A DNA stretch of 64,000 bases from Corynebacterium lactis RW2-5 (GCF_001274895.1 NZ_CP006841.1:2170001-2234000), one strand, 5' to 3'; counted from the stretch's first letter, positions 8,448 through 15,331 are shown. The notes: generated by a model not told the origin, from the sequence alone. Translations and numbers: made by a program.

Positions 8448-8735
8448 CTAGACCTCGCTTTCCTCGTGATAACCGGTTCGGTCATCACCTTCATCAGACG
8501 GATAAGGCCACATGGTGTTCGCAGAAACAGTGCGGGACAGCACCCGGTACCGCGCAGACAAGCCATATGTGCGGGCCCGCAGACTGCACGCCTGGTGCAC
8601 ATCTTGTGCCTGTTCTGCGCTCATCCATGTCACCCCAGCGACGCGCAATGAATTCCATGTGTATCCGCCATCTGTTGACGCCACCACACAGAACTGCCTG
8701 ACGGCCTTGTTATTGCTTACGCCGCTGTCACCCAT
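8448..8735 (-). CDS. Small phage early protein, unknown
   Basis: 95 residues starting at MGDSGVSNNKAV; its start overlaps the stop of the upstream gene in a TGATG junction, so translation is probably coupled. The sequence (RQFCVVASTDGGYTWNSLRV, then EQAQDVHQACSLRARTYG) looks like a compact alpha/beta fold and shows weak similarity in layout to its upstream neighbour (both have a W-x-S/D-x(2,4)-A segment). No family recognised. Confidence 0.7.
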   Translation of the reverse strand: MGDSGVSNNKAVRQFCVVASTDGGYTWNSLRVAGVTWMSAEQAQDVHQACSLRARTYGLSARYRVLSRTVSANTMWPYPSDEGDDRTGYHEESEV

Positions 8736-9121
8736 CAAGAAACCTTCCCCGTTACTGCCGGCCGTTGCGCCCACGCACACGCAGACAGCAACTGCGCTGC
8801 CGTCCGACGAGCCTCCTCGACAGAGGCGAACTCAATGTCCCCCAGGCGAACCCGGGAGCTACCACAGGCAGCCACACCTCGAGATGCCTCAACATCGCCG
8901 AACTGTGCAATATCACGGTCGTAGATCCCAAACCCCCATGAGTAGCAATGCTCAATGAACAGCTTGTCCGGCCGTAAGAGCTGGACCTCCACCGCGCGGG
9001 CGTACTCGTTCGCAGTCCTAACAGCGTCTTCCCACGAGCCACACCACGCGACGCTACCGGTATCGTCCTCAACAACCCACGGCAACAAACTGCCGCCCGT
9101 CTTCTTCACCTGGAGCGTCAT
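8735..9121 (-). CDS. Small phage early protein, unknown
   Basis: 128 residues. It contains WVVEDDTGSVAWCGSWEDAV and later GDIEFASVEEARRTAAQLLS, two blocks that resemble DUF-type small phage proteins with a repeated beta-beta-alpha unit. It lies 2 bp after the clamp-like gene and overlaps the next by a TGATG junction. Function not recognised. Confidence 0.75.
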   Translation of the reverse strand: MTLQVKKTGGSLLPWVVEDDTGSVAWCGSWEDAVRTANEYARAVEVQLLRPDKLFIEHCYSWGFGIYDRDIAQFGDVEASRGVAACGSSRVRLGDIEFASVEEARRTAAQLLSACAWAQRPAVTGKVS

Positions 9122-9123
9122 GA

Positions 9124-9936
9124 CTACGCCACTCCTCCCAACGGCCGCGCGACAACAACACGTCGCGCAACAGGCGACCCGGTGTTCTGCTGCTCGTCGA
9201 CGCCGTCCAACTTCTCCTCGTCACCGTCCGCAGGATTCGACCCGTCCGGATTACAGACCCACACGACCGCGAGCTGCGGAGCCGTGGCCACAAACTTCGC
9301 TTCGGCCGTCGAAGGGAAGCGAGTCACCACAGCGCCGATAGCCCGCGCTGCCTTCTGCAACGCGACTTCCTGCGCCGGTGTCGCACGGGTAAGGACGTCG
9401 GACTGCGAGACCATGGCGGAACTCCGCTCCTTCGCGTGCACTTCCTGCAGCACCTCGGAGACATGCTTCGCGACTCCTTCAAGCGGCTGCCTCGGCGACT
9501 GCACCGGGCGACGCGTCTTGTGCGGTTCAAATGGCAAACCGTAAACAAGCGCTATCTCAATGAAGTCCGCCGAAGCGGCAACCTCGACCTCAACCGGCCC
9601 AGCGTTCGTTACCTTCTGAATCGCAACTTCGGCTAACTCCTTCGCGACTCGAGGCGCGACATCCACCGAACCGGAGGCGATCACGTCGACACCGGGCACT
9701 TCCGCGGCGCCCATCATCATCGGGTTGGCCGCAGAGACAGTGACCGTCGAATCCTCGCGAACATCAATGCGAATCGAATCGAACTGCGCCGCGGTATCGC
9801 CCGGCACTGCGATTGGGTGGACTGCCTTCAACGCGTTCGAGAACTCTACGGCTGGCGCCACGAACCGGAAGTGCCGACGCTGCTGTGCTTTCGGCGTCGC
9901 ATCAACGACGTCTACATCATCTGCTGCTGTCGTCAT
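9124..9936 (-). CDS. Sliding-clamp-like (DnaN-type) phage protein, tentative
   Basis: 270 residues from MTTAADDVDVVDATP; the ATG at 9936 has AGGAG 10 nt upstream. The segment ALKAVHPIAVPGDTAAQFDS, then IRIDV...DSTVTVSAANPMMMG recalls the first domain of bacterial DNA polymerase III beta subunits, where a helix is followed by substrate-independent beta strands and a Thr/Asn turn. It is shorter than a full three-domain clamp (about 370-400). Position among replication genes fits. The assignment rests on pattern only, so another DNA-binding role is possible. Confidence 0.45.
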   Translation of the reverse strand: MTTAADDVDVVDATPKAQQRRHFRFVAPAVEFSNALKAVHPIAVPGDTAAQFDSIRIDVREDSTVTVSAANPMMMGAAEVPGVDVIASGSVDVAPRVAKELAEVAIQKVTNAGPVEVEVAASADFIEIALVYGLPFEPHKTRRPVQSPRQPLEGVAKHVSEVLQEVHAKERSSAMVSQSDVLTRATPAQEVALQKAARAIGAVVTRFPSTAEAKFVATAPQLAVVWVCNPDGSNPADGDEEKLDGVDEQQNTGSPVARRVVVARPLGGVA

Positions 9937-10090
9937 TTCTTGGAATCTCCTGTCCATCAATGGTTAATTGCCCTGGAATCTCAGTGCGGGTGGGGCGCTT
10001 ACGAGGGCCAAGGAATCGGTAAATCTGAATTTGGCGCCGCGTTTGCTGCTGTTCCCACCAACGCTGCGCAGCTGATTCATCTGATGTCAT
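9917..10090 (-). CDS. 57-residue phage protein, translationally coupled
   Basis: Starts MTSDESAAQRWWEQQQTRRQ and continues with IQIYRFLGPRKRPTR. It begins at an ATGA junction with the zinc-finger gene upstream and runs 20 bp into the clamp-like gene, so the three genes look coupled. It is basic and helix-prone. No family recognised. Confidence 0.65.
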   Translation of the reverse strand: MTSDESAAQRWWEQQQTRRQIQIYRFLGPRKRPTRTEIPGQLTIDGQEIPRNDDSSR

Positions 10091-10422
10091 CTAGCTGTCG
10101 CTTTATGGTTCTTCGTCATCTCATTGAGCCGTCTGCGCTCACGCGCAGCACGCCGCTGTTGCATGCGCTGTTTCTCCCGCTCAGGCATGCCCGCTCGCCG
10201 TTTGCCATGAGCACCGGCGCACACATGCTGCTGGAACAGCAAATACCCCTGAGACCGCTTCCGCAGAGCTTCTTCCACACTGAGGAACACAGCAGCGCCA
10301 TGTACGATCTGCACGTTCCCATCTGGGTCAGACGATGCATCAAGGGCAAGCCGATGCCCCAATGGTGTGCACGCCCACCGGATAGGAAAACCGCAATACC
10401 TACAAACCCGTTCGCGTGGCAT
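10087..10422 (-). CDS. Small zinc-finger phage protein
   Basis: 111 residues. The N-terminus (MPRERVCRYCGFPIRWACTP, then LGHRLALDASSDPDGNVQI) carries a CxxC and a second Cys/His set typical of zinc ribbons. The C-terminal third is highly basic and coiled-coil-like (REKQRMQQRRAARERRRLNE), suggesting nucleic-acid contact. It lies between a 27-residue ORF and the 57-residue gene. The ATG is preceded by GAGGAGGAAAA. Confidence 0.8.
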   Translation of the reverse strand: MPRERVCRYCGFPIRWACTPLGHRLALDASSDPDGNVQIVHGAAVFLSVEEALRKRSQGYLLFQQHVCAGAHGKRRAGMPEREKQRMQQRRAARERRRLNEMTKNHKATAR

Positions 10423-10454
10423 TTTTCCTCCTCATTTTCGCTGCTATCGGCTGC

Positions 10455-10538
10455 TTAGTGCTTTTCGCCGCGGTGAACTATCCGCAACACGTTGGCTTCG
10501 ACCTTCATCTGGAAAATCAGCCATCGTCGGCGCATCAT
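10455..10538 (-). CDS. 27-residue coupled micro-ORF
   Basis: MMRRRWLIFQMKVEANVLRI, then VHRGEKH. The start overlaps the stop of the upstream gene (ATGATG across the TGA), and the stop is followed by the ribosome site of the zinc-finger gene. This overlap fits the pattern of the operon, but nothing else proves translation. Confidence 0.4.
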   Translation of the reverse strand: MMRRRWLIFQMKVEANVLRIVHRGEKH

Positions 10539-11038
10539 GCTGATTTCAACCCCTCCATGCGCTGCTTGACGACGGGAACTGCTGCCCACGCTTTCTGAGC
10601 CGACAGGCCATCCCTTTTCCGGCACCATGCAATCGCTTCCCGAAGGGTGGCCCCTAATGACGTGAAGTGCAGGAGATCTAGCGCAGTGGCTTCCGTATCT
10701 GACAGCTCAAACTCGACCTGCGCCATCGCATTGACGTCAGCCATAGCGACGGATGTATTACCGGAGATGATTGCTTCCACTGATTCACAGCGCACTCGAG
10801 CTGACTCAGCGATATGTTCTACTGACATTCCCAGTTCTATGAGCTCGAGAACATGCCCCCGAGCATCAAGCCGACACATCTCATTACCGCCGGGAGAGCG
10901 TTGTCCAATACCCGCCGCAGTCTTCAAAGCATCTTGCAGCGAATTACAGATTATGGCCGGAGGGATCCCTGCCATTGCTACCTGCCAGCGACCGTCTGAG
11001 ATTCGGCGGGCGCACCGTGGCTTATCTTTCTGGTTCAC
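10535..11038 (-). CDS. Phage protein with HTH-like segment
   Basis: 167 residues from a GTG at 11038 inside the end of the upstream gene. It has MCRLDARGHVLELIELGMSV, then EHIAESARVRCESVEAIISG, which resembles a helix-turn-helix like those of early phage regulators, and a C-terminal helical domain (ATALDLLHFTSLGATLREAI). The GTG start was chosen because longer frames read back into the previous gene. Role unknown; a transcriptional or replication regulator is a reasonable guess. Confidence 0.65.
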   Translation of the reverse strand: MNQKDKPRCARRISDGRWQVAMAGIPPAIICNSLQDALKTAAGIGQRSPGGNEMCRLDARGHVLELIELGMSVEHIAESARVRCESVEAIISGNTSVAMADVNAMAQVEFELSDTEATALDLLHFTSLGATLREAIAWCRKRDGLSAQKAWAAVPVVKQRMEGLKSA

Positions 11039-11345
11039 CTTGCACCTCACTTGCGATGTGCTCGATGAACTCCTCGAGCTGGCGCATAACGCGCTTGTCA
11101 TCCTTATTGAAAGTGACCAGGTTTTCCAAAGCCCCTCTGGTGATGAACTGCTGCCCATCCCCATGCCGGCCTAGCCGACGAGGCAGTGTTGGCGGAAACC
11201 TCAGACTACGAGGCATCTCTGACATCAGATCACCGAACGACACCTCGAAATCGGTCGTGGCCGGTTTCCTGCCACCGCGGGGCACGGGGACTACTACGAG
11301 CACCCACCGATTCTTCGGTGAGCGAACTCGACGAAGCTGTTTCAT
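11022..11345 (-). CDS. Small basic phage protein, unknown
   Basis: 107 residues from MKQLRRVRSPKNRWVLVVVP. GGAGG lies 6 nt before the ATG, and the upstream gene ends 1 nt earlier. The N-terminus is basic with one beta-rich stretch; the C-terminus is helical (DDKRVMRQLEEFIEHIASEV). No family recognised. It overlaps the following gene by 17 bp. Confidence 0.7.
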   Translation of the reverse strand: MKQLRRVRSPKNRWVLVVVPVPRGGRKPATTDFEVSFGDLMSEMPRSLRFPPTLPRRLGRHGDGQQFITRGALENLVTFNKDDKRVMRQLEEFIEHIASEVQGEPER

Positions 11346-11346
11346 G

Positions 11347-11658
11347 TCATGCCTCCGGCCAATACCGGGTCGCAGAGACGCCACTGTTCTTCTTTTTCAT
11401 CTGGAGAACACGCTCAATGCTTTTGACAGACTTTGAAATAAAGACCGCCGTGCACAACCAAAAAATTGTTGTGATTGTCCAAATGATTGGAACAAAATTG
11501 AAATTGTCGTAGCCGGTAATGATGACCATTGCAAAAGAGGATGCGGCAAGAATCAGCGACATTGCCCATTGCAGTTTGTTCCTGGTGTTGACGTGGTCCA
11601 GCAAATCGTAGGCGTCGCGCCACATTGAGCGGCTGAACTTAACGTTTGGATTACTCAT
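11347..11658 (-). CDS. Small phage membrane protein, two TM helices
   Basis: 103 residues. Two hydrophobic segments (WAMSLILAASSFAMVIITGY, then FVPIIWTITTIFWLCTAVFI) with a short turn between, flanked by charged ends. Such two-helix proteins in early phage regions may alter the cell envelope or block superinfection, but no homology was recognised. It lies directly between an HTH gene and the 107-residue gene, with 0-1 bp gaps. Confidence 0.75.
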   Translation of the reverse strand: MSNPNVKFSRSMWRDAYDLLDHVNTRNKLQWAMSLILAASSFAMVIITGYDNFNFVPIIWTITTIFWLCTAVFISKSVKSIERVLQMKKKNSGVSATRYWPEA

Positions 11659-11868
11659 TTATGCTGCCTCCCGTGGATCGCTCGGGAACCCAACAGTCAT
11701 AACGCGATCAACTTCGCAGCTGAAGATGCGCCAGTGCTGGCGACTCCCAGGAGTCTTCGGCATCGTGCGAAGGCGTCCCGCCTGGCACCAGCGATAGACG
11801 CGTTGAACATCTATGCCGAATTCGTCGGCGAACTCGCGCGGCGTCAGAGTTCTCCGTCTGGCGATCAT
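11659..11868 (-). CDS. Excisionase/MerR-like DNA-binding protein
   Basis: 69 residues from MIARRRTLTPREFADEFGID, then VQRVYRWCQAGRLRTMPKTP. This is the single winged HTH of the excisionase/AlpA type. The ATG at 11868 has GGAGGTAACC upstream; an alternative ATG at 11898 would add ten residues. It may be Xis, which would steer the integrase at 21.1 kb to excision, or a small early regulator. Confidence 0.75.
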   Translation of the reverse strand: MIARRRTLTPREFADEFGIDVQRVYRWCQAGRLRTMPKTPGSRQHWRIFSCEVDRVMTVGFPSDPREAA

Positions 11869-12102
11869 GGTTACCTCCGTAGACTGTGTATGCTTCATGG
11901 CAGTGTTCCTTTCAACACTCTCGGCCTGTCCCTGGTGCTAGCGGGGGCGGGCCCTTTTATTTGGTTTGTGAGGCGCGCAGCCAAACCGCCGTGCGAAAGG
12001 CCCACGGCATTGTGGCTGGCTTGCGGCGACCGATTCTCATATCGCCTACGCGCCAGTGCCCGGCAGAGGAATCGAACCCCTGAGTAACCATTCGGGCTGT
12101 AT
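11869..12102. other. Spacer with tRNA 3'-end-like sequence
   Basis: No gene is seen apart from short leader features. At 12058-12082 (- strand) lies AGGGG-TTCGATT-CCTCT followed by GCCGGGC and A. That is a perfect T arm, a 7-base acceptor 3' strand and a discriminator base, but no matching 5' half of a tRNA was found upstream. The acceptor part also matches the first bases of the start-associated repeat family described nearby. A C/G-rich hairpin lies close to 11940-11960. Confidence 0.5.
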
Positions 12103-12327
12103 TTATTTATCTGCCTTTATGCTGGTGTCCGACCAAGGGGCCGCTCTGGTTCCCCATGGATGTGTAAAAGGAGCAATGCACCTATCTGCGAGCTCCAACA
12201 CTTCGACAACGGTGCCGACTGCCCGGTAAGGAATCGATACTGATGTGTCGTTGTCCGTATTGGTGATTGTGATTTCGCTTTCGGTGGCGTCGATTCTCGT
12301 GTTTCCGATTGCTGCTTTTAATTCCAC
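12103..12327 (-). CDS. Small phage protein of the short beta-beta-alpha type
   Basis: 74 residues from a GTG at 12327, with AGGGGAG 6 nt upstream. Two short beta strands (NTRIDATESEITITNTDNDT, then SVSIPYRAVG) lead into a helix (TVVEVLELADRC). The layout resembles the proteins at 14120-14299 and 15812-15982, so these may be a small paralogous set. Its start overlaps the end of the antisense frame 12318-13292 by 10 bp. Confidence 0.65.
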   Translation of the reverse strand: MELKAAIGNTRIDATESEITITNTDNDTSVSIPYRAVGTVVEVLELADRCIAPFTHPWGTRAAPWSDTSIKADK

Positions 12328-13292
12328 GTGTGCTCCCCTGTACTAATCTGTTTTGTTGCCGCTGTTGGATTAGTGTCAGCCGTTACGATTTGTCCATGAG
12401 TGAAAACGAATTCAGGCGCCTCGTCGCTCGAGTAGAGCGAGCGGCTTCGCACCGCCACGAGCTGTGGAGTCTTGGTGCCGAACATCTGAAGGCGAACCCG
12501 ATTGAGCGCCGGGTTGTAGGCGACGGCGATATCCGTTCCTTTCGCCTCCATGCGACCGCACCTGTGCCAACCGAGCTGTCCCTCATCTTCGGAGAGTGGC
12601 TGTACCAACTTCGCGCTGCTCTCGATGGGCTGATGTACGAAATCGTTGTCCGAGAAACCAAGTTGGACCCTCCGCCAAATGCCGGCCGGATTTCCTACCC
12701 GTTGTGCAGATCTGCTGACGCTTTCGCCTCGTGCAATACCTATGGGGTTTCCGATAGGATTCGCCGAGCTATTGAACGCACGCAGCCCTATCACGCCACC
12801 GGAGGATTCAGCGGAAGTGCGCTGTGGTGGATTCATGAGCTCGCTCGAATTGACCGCCATCGACGTGGGCATTGCCTCGTGTGGCGCATCGTCGAGCTGC
12901 AGGTCAATTCCAACAGCCCGGCCATCGACACCTCGCGCTGTGGTGTATGCAATCGGTTCGAGGCTTTCATCCGGGGTGATGAGGAGTTGGAAGCCGCGTG
13001 GATCGCGCTCCGCCGCGGCATCGAACTCAACTCGAATGACGGAGTAGATATCACTTGGCGTCTCCAATTCGATGTAGCCGACTGGGTCCAGCGAATTCCT
13101 CGCAGCTACGGTGTTTGGAGCCTCGATGACCGAATGGCCAACGCAGAAATGTATCTCAGTAAGACCATCGAGTTGTTCGAGCAACTCTTCATCGTTGATG
13201 ACGAGATGCTGGCTTAGGCCACTGTCATGGAGTCTGGTTAACATTTGTTGACGCAGTTGGCCTCTAGCGTTGGCTAAATCCATGTACTTCAT
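12318..13292 (-). CDS. Leader-linked - strand ORF antisense to the 12396-13217 gene; coding status doubtful
   Basis: It begins MKYMDLANARGQLRQQMLTR just after a start-associated leader with AAAGGAGG, and reads 324 codons. Only its first 25 codons lie outside the + strand gene. Its codons are exactly opposite the + strand codons, so it stays open merely because TTA, CTA and TCA are absent there. A real short or chimeric product initiated here is possible. The full-length product is probably a shadow. Confidence 0.25.
   Translation of the reverse strand: MKYMDLANARGQLRQQMLTRLHDSGLSQHLVINDEELLEQLDGLTEIHFCVGHSVIEAPNTVAARNSLDPVGYIELETPSDIYSVIRVEFDAAAERDPRGFQLLITPDESLEPIAYTTARGVDGRAVGIDLQLDDAPHEAMPTSMAVNSSELMNPPQRTSAESSGGVIGLRAFNSSANPIGNPIGIARGESVSRSAQRVGNPAGIWRRVQLGFSDNDFVHQPIESSAKLVQPLSEDEGQLGWHRCGRMEAKGTDIAVAYNPALNRVRLQMFGTKTPQLVAVRSRSLYSSDEAPEFVFTHGQIVTADTNPTAATKQISTGEHTWN
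12396..13217 (+). CDS. Lysogeny-strand protein of a family with LRAALDGLMYEI and HELARIDRHR motifs; unknown function
   Basis: 273 residues from MSENEFRRLVARVERAASHR. The segments LIFGEWLYQLRAALDGLMYE, then IERTQPYHATG and LWWIHELARIDRHRRGH match a widespread uncharacterised family in which a buried helical pair is followed by IQPY and a DKHR-type motif. It is encoded opposite to the surrounding early genes. The -10-like TACGAT (12384-12389) lies 6 nt before the ATG and there is no ribosome site, so the mRNA is predicted to be leaderless and driven by its own promoter. This suggests expression from the prophage, as for superinfection-exclusion or other moron genes. Confidence 0.85.
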   Translation: MSENEFRRLVARVERAASHRHELWSLGAEHLKANPIERRVVGDGDIRSFRLHATAPVPTELSLIFGEWLYQLRAALDGLMYEIVVRETKLDPPPNAGRISYPLCRSADAFASCNTYGVSDRIRRAIERTQPYHATGGFSGSALWWIHELARIDRHRRGHCLVWRIVELQVNSNSPAIDTSRCGVCNRFEAFIRGDEELEAAWIALRRGIELNSNDGVDITWRLQFDVADWVQRIPRSYGVWSLDDRMANAEMYLSKTIELFEQLFIVDDEMLA

Positions 13293-13297
13293 CGCCG

Positions 13298-13336
13298 CTT
13301 CCTCCTTTCGTTTGCCGGCTGCTGTTTGACTGGCAG
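13298..13336 (-). repeat. Start-associated leader repeat, copy 1 (divergent)
   Basis: On the - strand: GCAAACGAAAGGAGGAAG ends 5 nt before the ATG at 13292. Only the AACGAAAGGAGGAA portion and an imperfect TGCC/GGCA hairpin are conserved relative to the other copies. Confidence 0.6.
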
Positions 13337-13376
13337 TTTTCGCCACCTATGTATTTGGTTCCGTAGATTTATTGGT

Positions 13377-14024
13377 ATGGATTGGCTGTCAGTCGGAATC
13401 GATATCCTCGGAGTACCCATCGGTGTCGCTGGTCTCGTGTACGCGCATATCGCTAATTGCAAGGCGAAGAAGTCCAACAGCATCGCTAAGCGGGCACTTC
13501 AAGAAGCCGCCGAATCGAATCGCATCGCAATACAGGCAAACAAGCTGGCTGAGGATGCGAACTCGGTCAGTGAAAGAGCGCTCCGAGTCTCTAGCGAGGA
13601 CTTCGAGTACAACTGGGGATTCCGGATCGAAAACGATGGGGTTATCTGCATCTCCAGCGAAAGCTCCCACGATGCTGTTGACTTCACCCTGTTTGTTGAG
13701 GTTCAACACGCGGGCAAATCCATAGCTCCCGCTGATGCCCACTATCGGCACGTTGATAACGTGTCCTACGGTGCGCAACTGTTCTTCAAGCTTGAGAGCA
13801 TTTACCCTCAGTTGATTCCCAAGGCGCGAGCCCAGAAGCGCCACATCGTCGCAATGTTCGGAGACAGCGTCGTATACAACGGCCGCAATCCCATCACCTT
13901 TGATGTCATTGCTGTCATGTCGTGGAAAACGCCCGGTGGTGGCGAGCGCGGTGGCACTATTAAGCGCCGCCTGAGCTGTCGCGAGGACAAGCTCGGAGCC
14001 ATTGTCTTTTCTCAGGTTTCCTAG
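13377..14024 (+). CDS. Lysogeny-strand membrane-anchored coiled-coil protein
   Basis: 215 residues from MDWLSVGIDILGVPIGVAGL. One N-terminal hydrophobic segment is followed by a basic stretch (HIANCKAKKSN), about 50 residues of alanine-rich coiled coil (SIAKRALQEAAESNRIAIQA, then NKLAEDANSVSERALRVSSE) and a beta-rich C-terminal domain. A -10-like TAGATT (13364-13369) lies 7 nt before the ATG and no ribosome site is visible, so it is predicted leaderless like its two + strand neighbours. An inner-membrane sensor or exclusion protein would fit, but no homology is claimed. Confidence 0.8.
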   Translation: MDWLSVGIDILGVPIGVAGLVYAHIANCKAKKSNSIAKRALQEAAESNRIAIQANKLAEDANSVSERALRVSSEDFEYNWGFRIENDGVICISSESSHDAVDFTLFVEVQHAGKSIAPADAHYRHVDNVSYGAQLFFKLESIYPQLIPKARAQKRHIVAMFGDSVVYNGRNPITFDVIAVMSWKTPGGGERGGTIKRRLSCREDKLGAIVFSQVS

Positions 14025-14033
14025 GTCGTTCAC
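13389..14033 (-). CDS. Leader-linked - strand ORF fully antisense to 13377-14024; coding status doubtful
   Basis: A GTG at 14033 follows the copy-2 leader with AAAAAGGAGGGAGG. The 214 codons are exactly codon-aligned with the + strand gene, which explains the open frame. Only 3 codons lie outside that gene. Probably not a full-length protein, though the initiation signals are real. Confidence 0.2.
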   Translation of the reverse strand: MNDLGNLRKDNGSELVLATAQAALNSATALATTGRFPRHDSNDIKGDGIAAVVYDAVSEHCDDVALLGSRLGNQLRVNALKLEEQLRTVGHVINVPIVGISGSYGFARVLNLNKQGEVNSIVGAFAGDADNPIVFDPESPVVLEVLARDSERSFTDRVRILSQLVCLYCDAIRFGGFLKCPLSDAVGLLRLAISDMRVHETSDTDGYSEDIDSD

Positions 14034-14040
14034 TCTCGTC

Positions 14041-14098
14041 CTCCCTCCTTTTTGCTTGTTGACAGTTGCTGCCCGGCACCTTCCCCAGCGCCCGGCGG
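14041..14098 (-). repeat. Start-associated leader repeat, copy 2
   Basis: On the - strand: GCCGGGCGC, TGGGGAAG, GTGCCGGGC hairpin, then GCAACTGTCAACAAGC, then AAAAAGGAGGGAGG, then a GTG at 14033. Confidence 0.85.
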
Positions 14099-14119
14099 GT
14101 TGAATCGTTAGCCAGCCAG

Positions 14120-14299
14120 CTAGCGCACGAGTTGCGTTAGGTCTTCGGCGAAGCGTTGCGCCTCCTCGATAGAGATATCGATTACGTTCGCTCCATGAGG
14201 TAGGTGCATCGCTAGTCGTAGATCATCGCGGGTGGCGTAGCGGTAAATCCTCACTCCGCTGATTGGACTCTTCATTTGGGCATCTGCTTGCGCATTCAT
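14120..14299 (-). CDS. Small phage protein of the short beta-beta-alpha type
   Basis: 59 residues: MNAQADAQMKSPISGVRIYR, then YATRDDLRLAMHLPHGANVI and DISIEEAQRFAEDLTQLVR. The ATG at 14299 follows the copy-3 leader with AAAGGAAGG. The two-strand plus terminal-helix layout resembles the proteins at 12103 and 15812. Role unknown. Confidence 0.75.
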   Translation of the reverse strand: MNAQADAQMKSPISGVRIYRYATRDDLRLAMHLPHGANVIDISIEEAQRFAEDLTQLVR

Positions 14300-14303
14300 T
14301 TAG

Positions 14304-14344
14304 ATTCCTTCCTTTCGCTTGTCGACGGTTGCCCTGCCCAGCAG
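14304..14344 (-). repeat. Start-associated leader repeat, copy 3 (short)
   Basis: On the - strand: GCTGGGCAGGGC, then AACCGTCGACAAGCG, then AAAGGAAGG, then ATG 14299. The upstream arm of the hairpin is largely missing. Confidence 0.75.
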
Positions 14345-14372
14345 TTTCTGAGAGCTCAACTAGTGTTGATGT

Positions 14373-14840
14373 ATGGATTTCGGAACAGTCTCGTCATGGG
14401 TAGCAGCCGGCATCTCTTTCGCTTCCGTAGGCGGTGCTGCTCTTTGGTCTTGGTGGAATCGGCCCTTGGTTGACTGGTCATTTACCGGGGAACTCTCCAA
14501 TCCATCGAGAGACGAGAAACGGCTCATTATTTACGGGTCTTGCGGAAACTTCGGCGACGGCAATGCTCACCGTGTGAGCGTGTGGATTCACCGAGATGCC
14601 GAGTACCGCGAGCAAAAAATCGCAACTTCTCCTTTGCTGCGTCCAGGAGACTCCCTGGAATTCGAAACATCATTGCGCTTCGAGGACGTTTGCAATGCAG
14701 TCGTCTTCGTGCAGTGGACTCCGGCACCAATTCGTCGCCGCACTGAGCGCAGATCTGCGAGATTCCGTGTTGCTTCCGAATTCGAGCCAACTCCCTTCGT
14801 CGATTCGCTTCTCCGGAAACACCAATCCAGCCAGGATTAA
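14373..14840 (+). CDS. Lysogeny-strand small membrane protein
   Basis: 155 residues from MDFGTVSSWVAAGISFASVG. One N-terminal transmembrane helix (to about residue 26) ends in WSWWNR, and is followed by a soluble beta-rich domain (LIIYGSCGNFGDGNAHRVSV, then WIHRDAEYREQKIATSPLL). Single-pass anchors with a small cytoplasmic or outer domain are common among phage exclusion proteins, but that is only analogy. A -10-like TAGTGT (14361-14366) lies 6 nt before the ATG, so it too is predicted leaderless. Confidence 0.8.
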   Translation: MDFGTVSSWVAAGISFASVGGAALWSWWNRPLVDWSFTGELSNPSRDEKRLIIYGSCGNFGDGNAHRVSVWIHRDAEYREQKIATSPLLRPGDSLEFETSLRFEDVCNAVVFVQWTPAPIRRRTERRSARFRVASEFEPTPFVDSLLRKHQSSQD

Positions 14841-15033
14841 ATCTGCATCCGTATTGGCACTCGCCTCCCTTGTTCGACAAGTCGTCCACACGATCACTGG
14901 GCTGGAGCGACGTATCGCACGGCTTGAACGGCAGGTCGGCGAACATCCTGTCGACTAGGTCACTGTCCCATCGCGTCGACTGTGGCACTCGCAGCATTTG
15001 CGCGGTGGGACATTCCTTTTTGTTCTCACACAT
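14527..15033 (-). CDS. Leader-linked - strand ORF with Cys pairs, partly antisense to 14373-14840
   Basis: 168 codons from MCENKKECPTAQMLRVPQST. The first 64 codons lie outside the + strand gene and include CQYGC; CAQCGDEL follows inside the overlap, a possible zinc-binding set. Unlike the two neighbours it is not codon-aligned with the + gene, so its openness is less easily explained by chance. Its ATG lies after copy 4 of the leader with AAAGGAGGAAA. Coding is plausible for at least the N-terminal part. Confidence 0.4.
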   Translation of the reverse strand: MCENKKECPTAQMLRVPQSTRWDSDLVDRMFADLPFKPCDTSLQPSDRVDDLSNKGGECQYGCRFNPGWIGVSGEANRRRELARIRKQHGISQICAQCGDELVPESTARRRLHCKRPRSAMMFRIPGSLLDAAKEKLRFFARGTRHLGESTRSHGEHCRRRSFRKTRK

Positions 15034-15039
15034 CTCTAT

Positions 15040-15096
15040 TTCCTCCTTTCGCTTTTCGACGGTTGTTGCCTGGCACCTTCCCCAGTGCCCGGCGGT
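15040..15096 (-). repeat. Start-associated leader repeat, copy 4
   Basis: On the - strand: GCCGGGCAC, TGGGGAAG, GTGCCAGGC, then AACAACCGTCGAAAAGCG, then AAAGGAGGAAA, 6 nt before the ATG at 15033. Confidence 0.9.
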
Positions 15097-15154
15097 ATTC
15101 GGTTGGTTAAAATTCCCGGTCAGGGGACGCTTCCCCGGAAGGGAGGTGATTAAG

Positions 15155-15331
15155 ATGATGAACCTGTACTACGAAGGCCAAAACATCCTGCTTGATGAGA
15201 ACGACAACGAAGAACTGGCGAATCTAATCAAGAGCAATAGATTCCCCGGTCTGATTGCTGTCTTTTTCGAAGGAAGAAGGCTCTATGTGAACCTGTCCGA
15301 ACACGTCCCGTTCACTGTTGAGTTCAAGTAG
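15155..15331 (+). CDS. 58-residue phage protein
   Basis: MMNLYYEGQNILLDENDNEE, then LANLIKSNRFPGLIAVFFEG and RRLYVNLSEHVPFTVEFK. A very good GGGAGGTGATT ribosome site lies 4 nt upstream of the ATG at 15155. The fold looks like beta-alpha-beta. The gene end is antisense to the last 108 bp of the - strand gene 15224-15547. Function not recognised. Confidence 0.8.
   Translation: MMNLYYEGQNILLDENDNEELANLIKSNRFPGLIAVFFEGRRLYVNLSEHVPFTVEFK

Noticed and set aside
12058..12130. Complete tRNA on the - strand
   Set aside because: Only the T arm and acceptor 3' strand match; no 5' GCCCGGC acceptor strand or anticodon arm is found.
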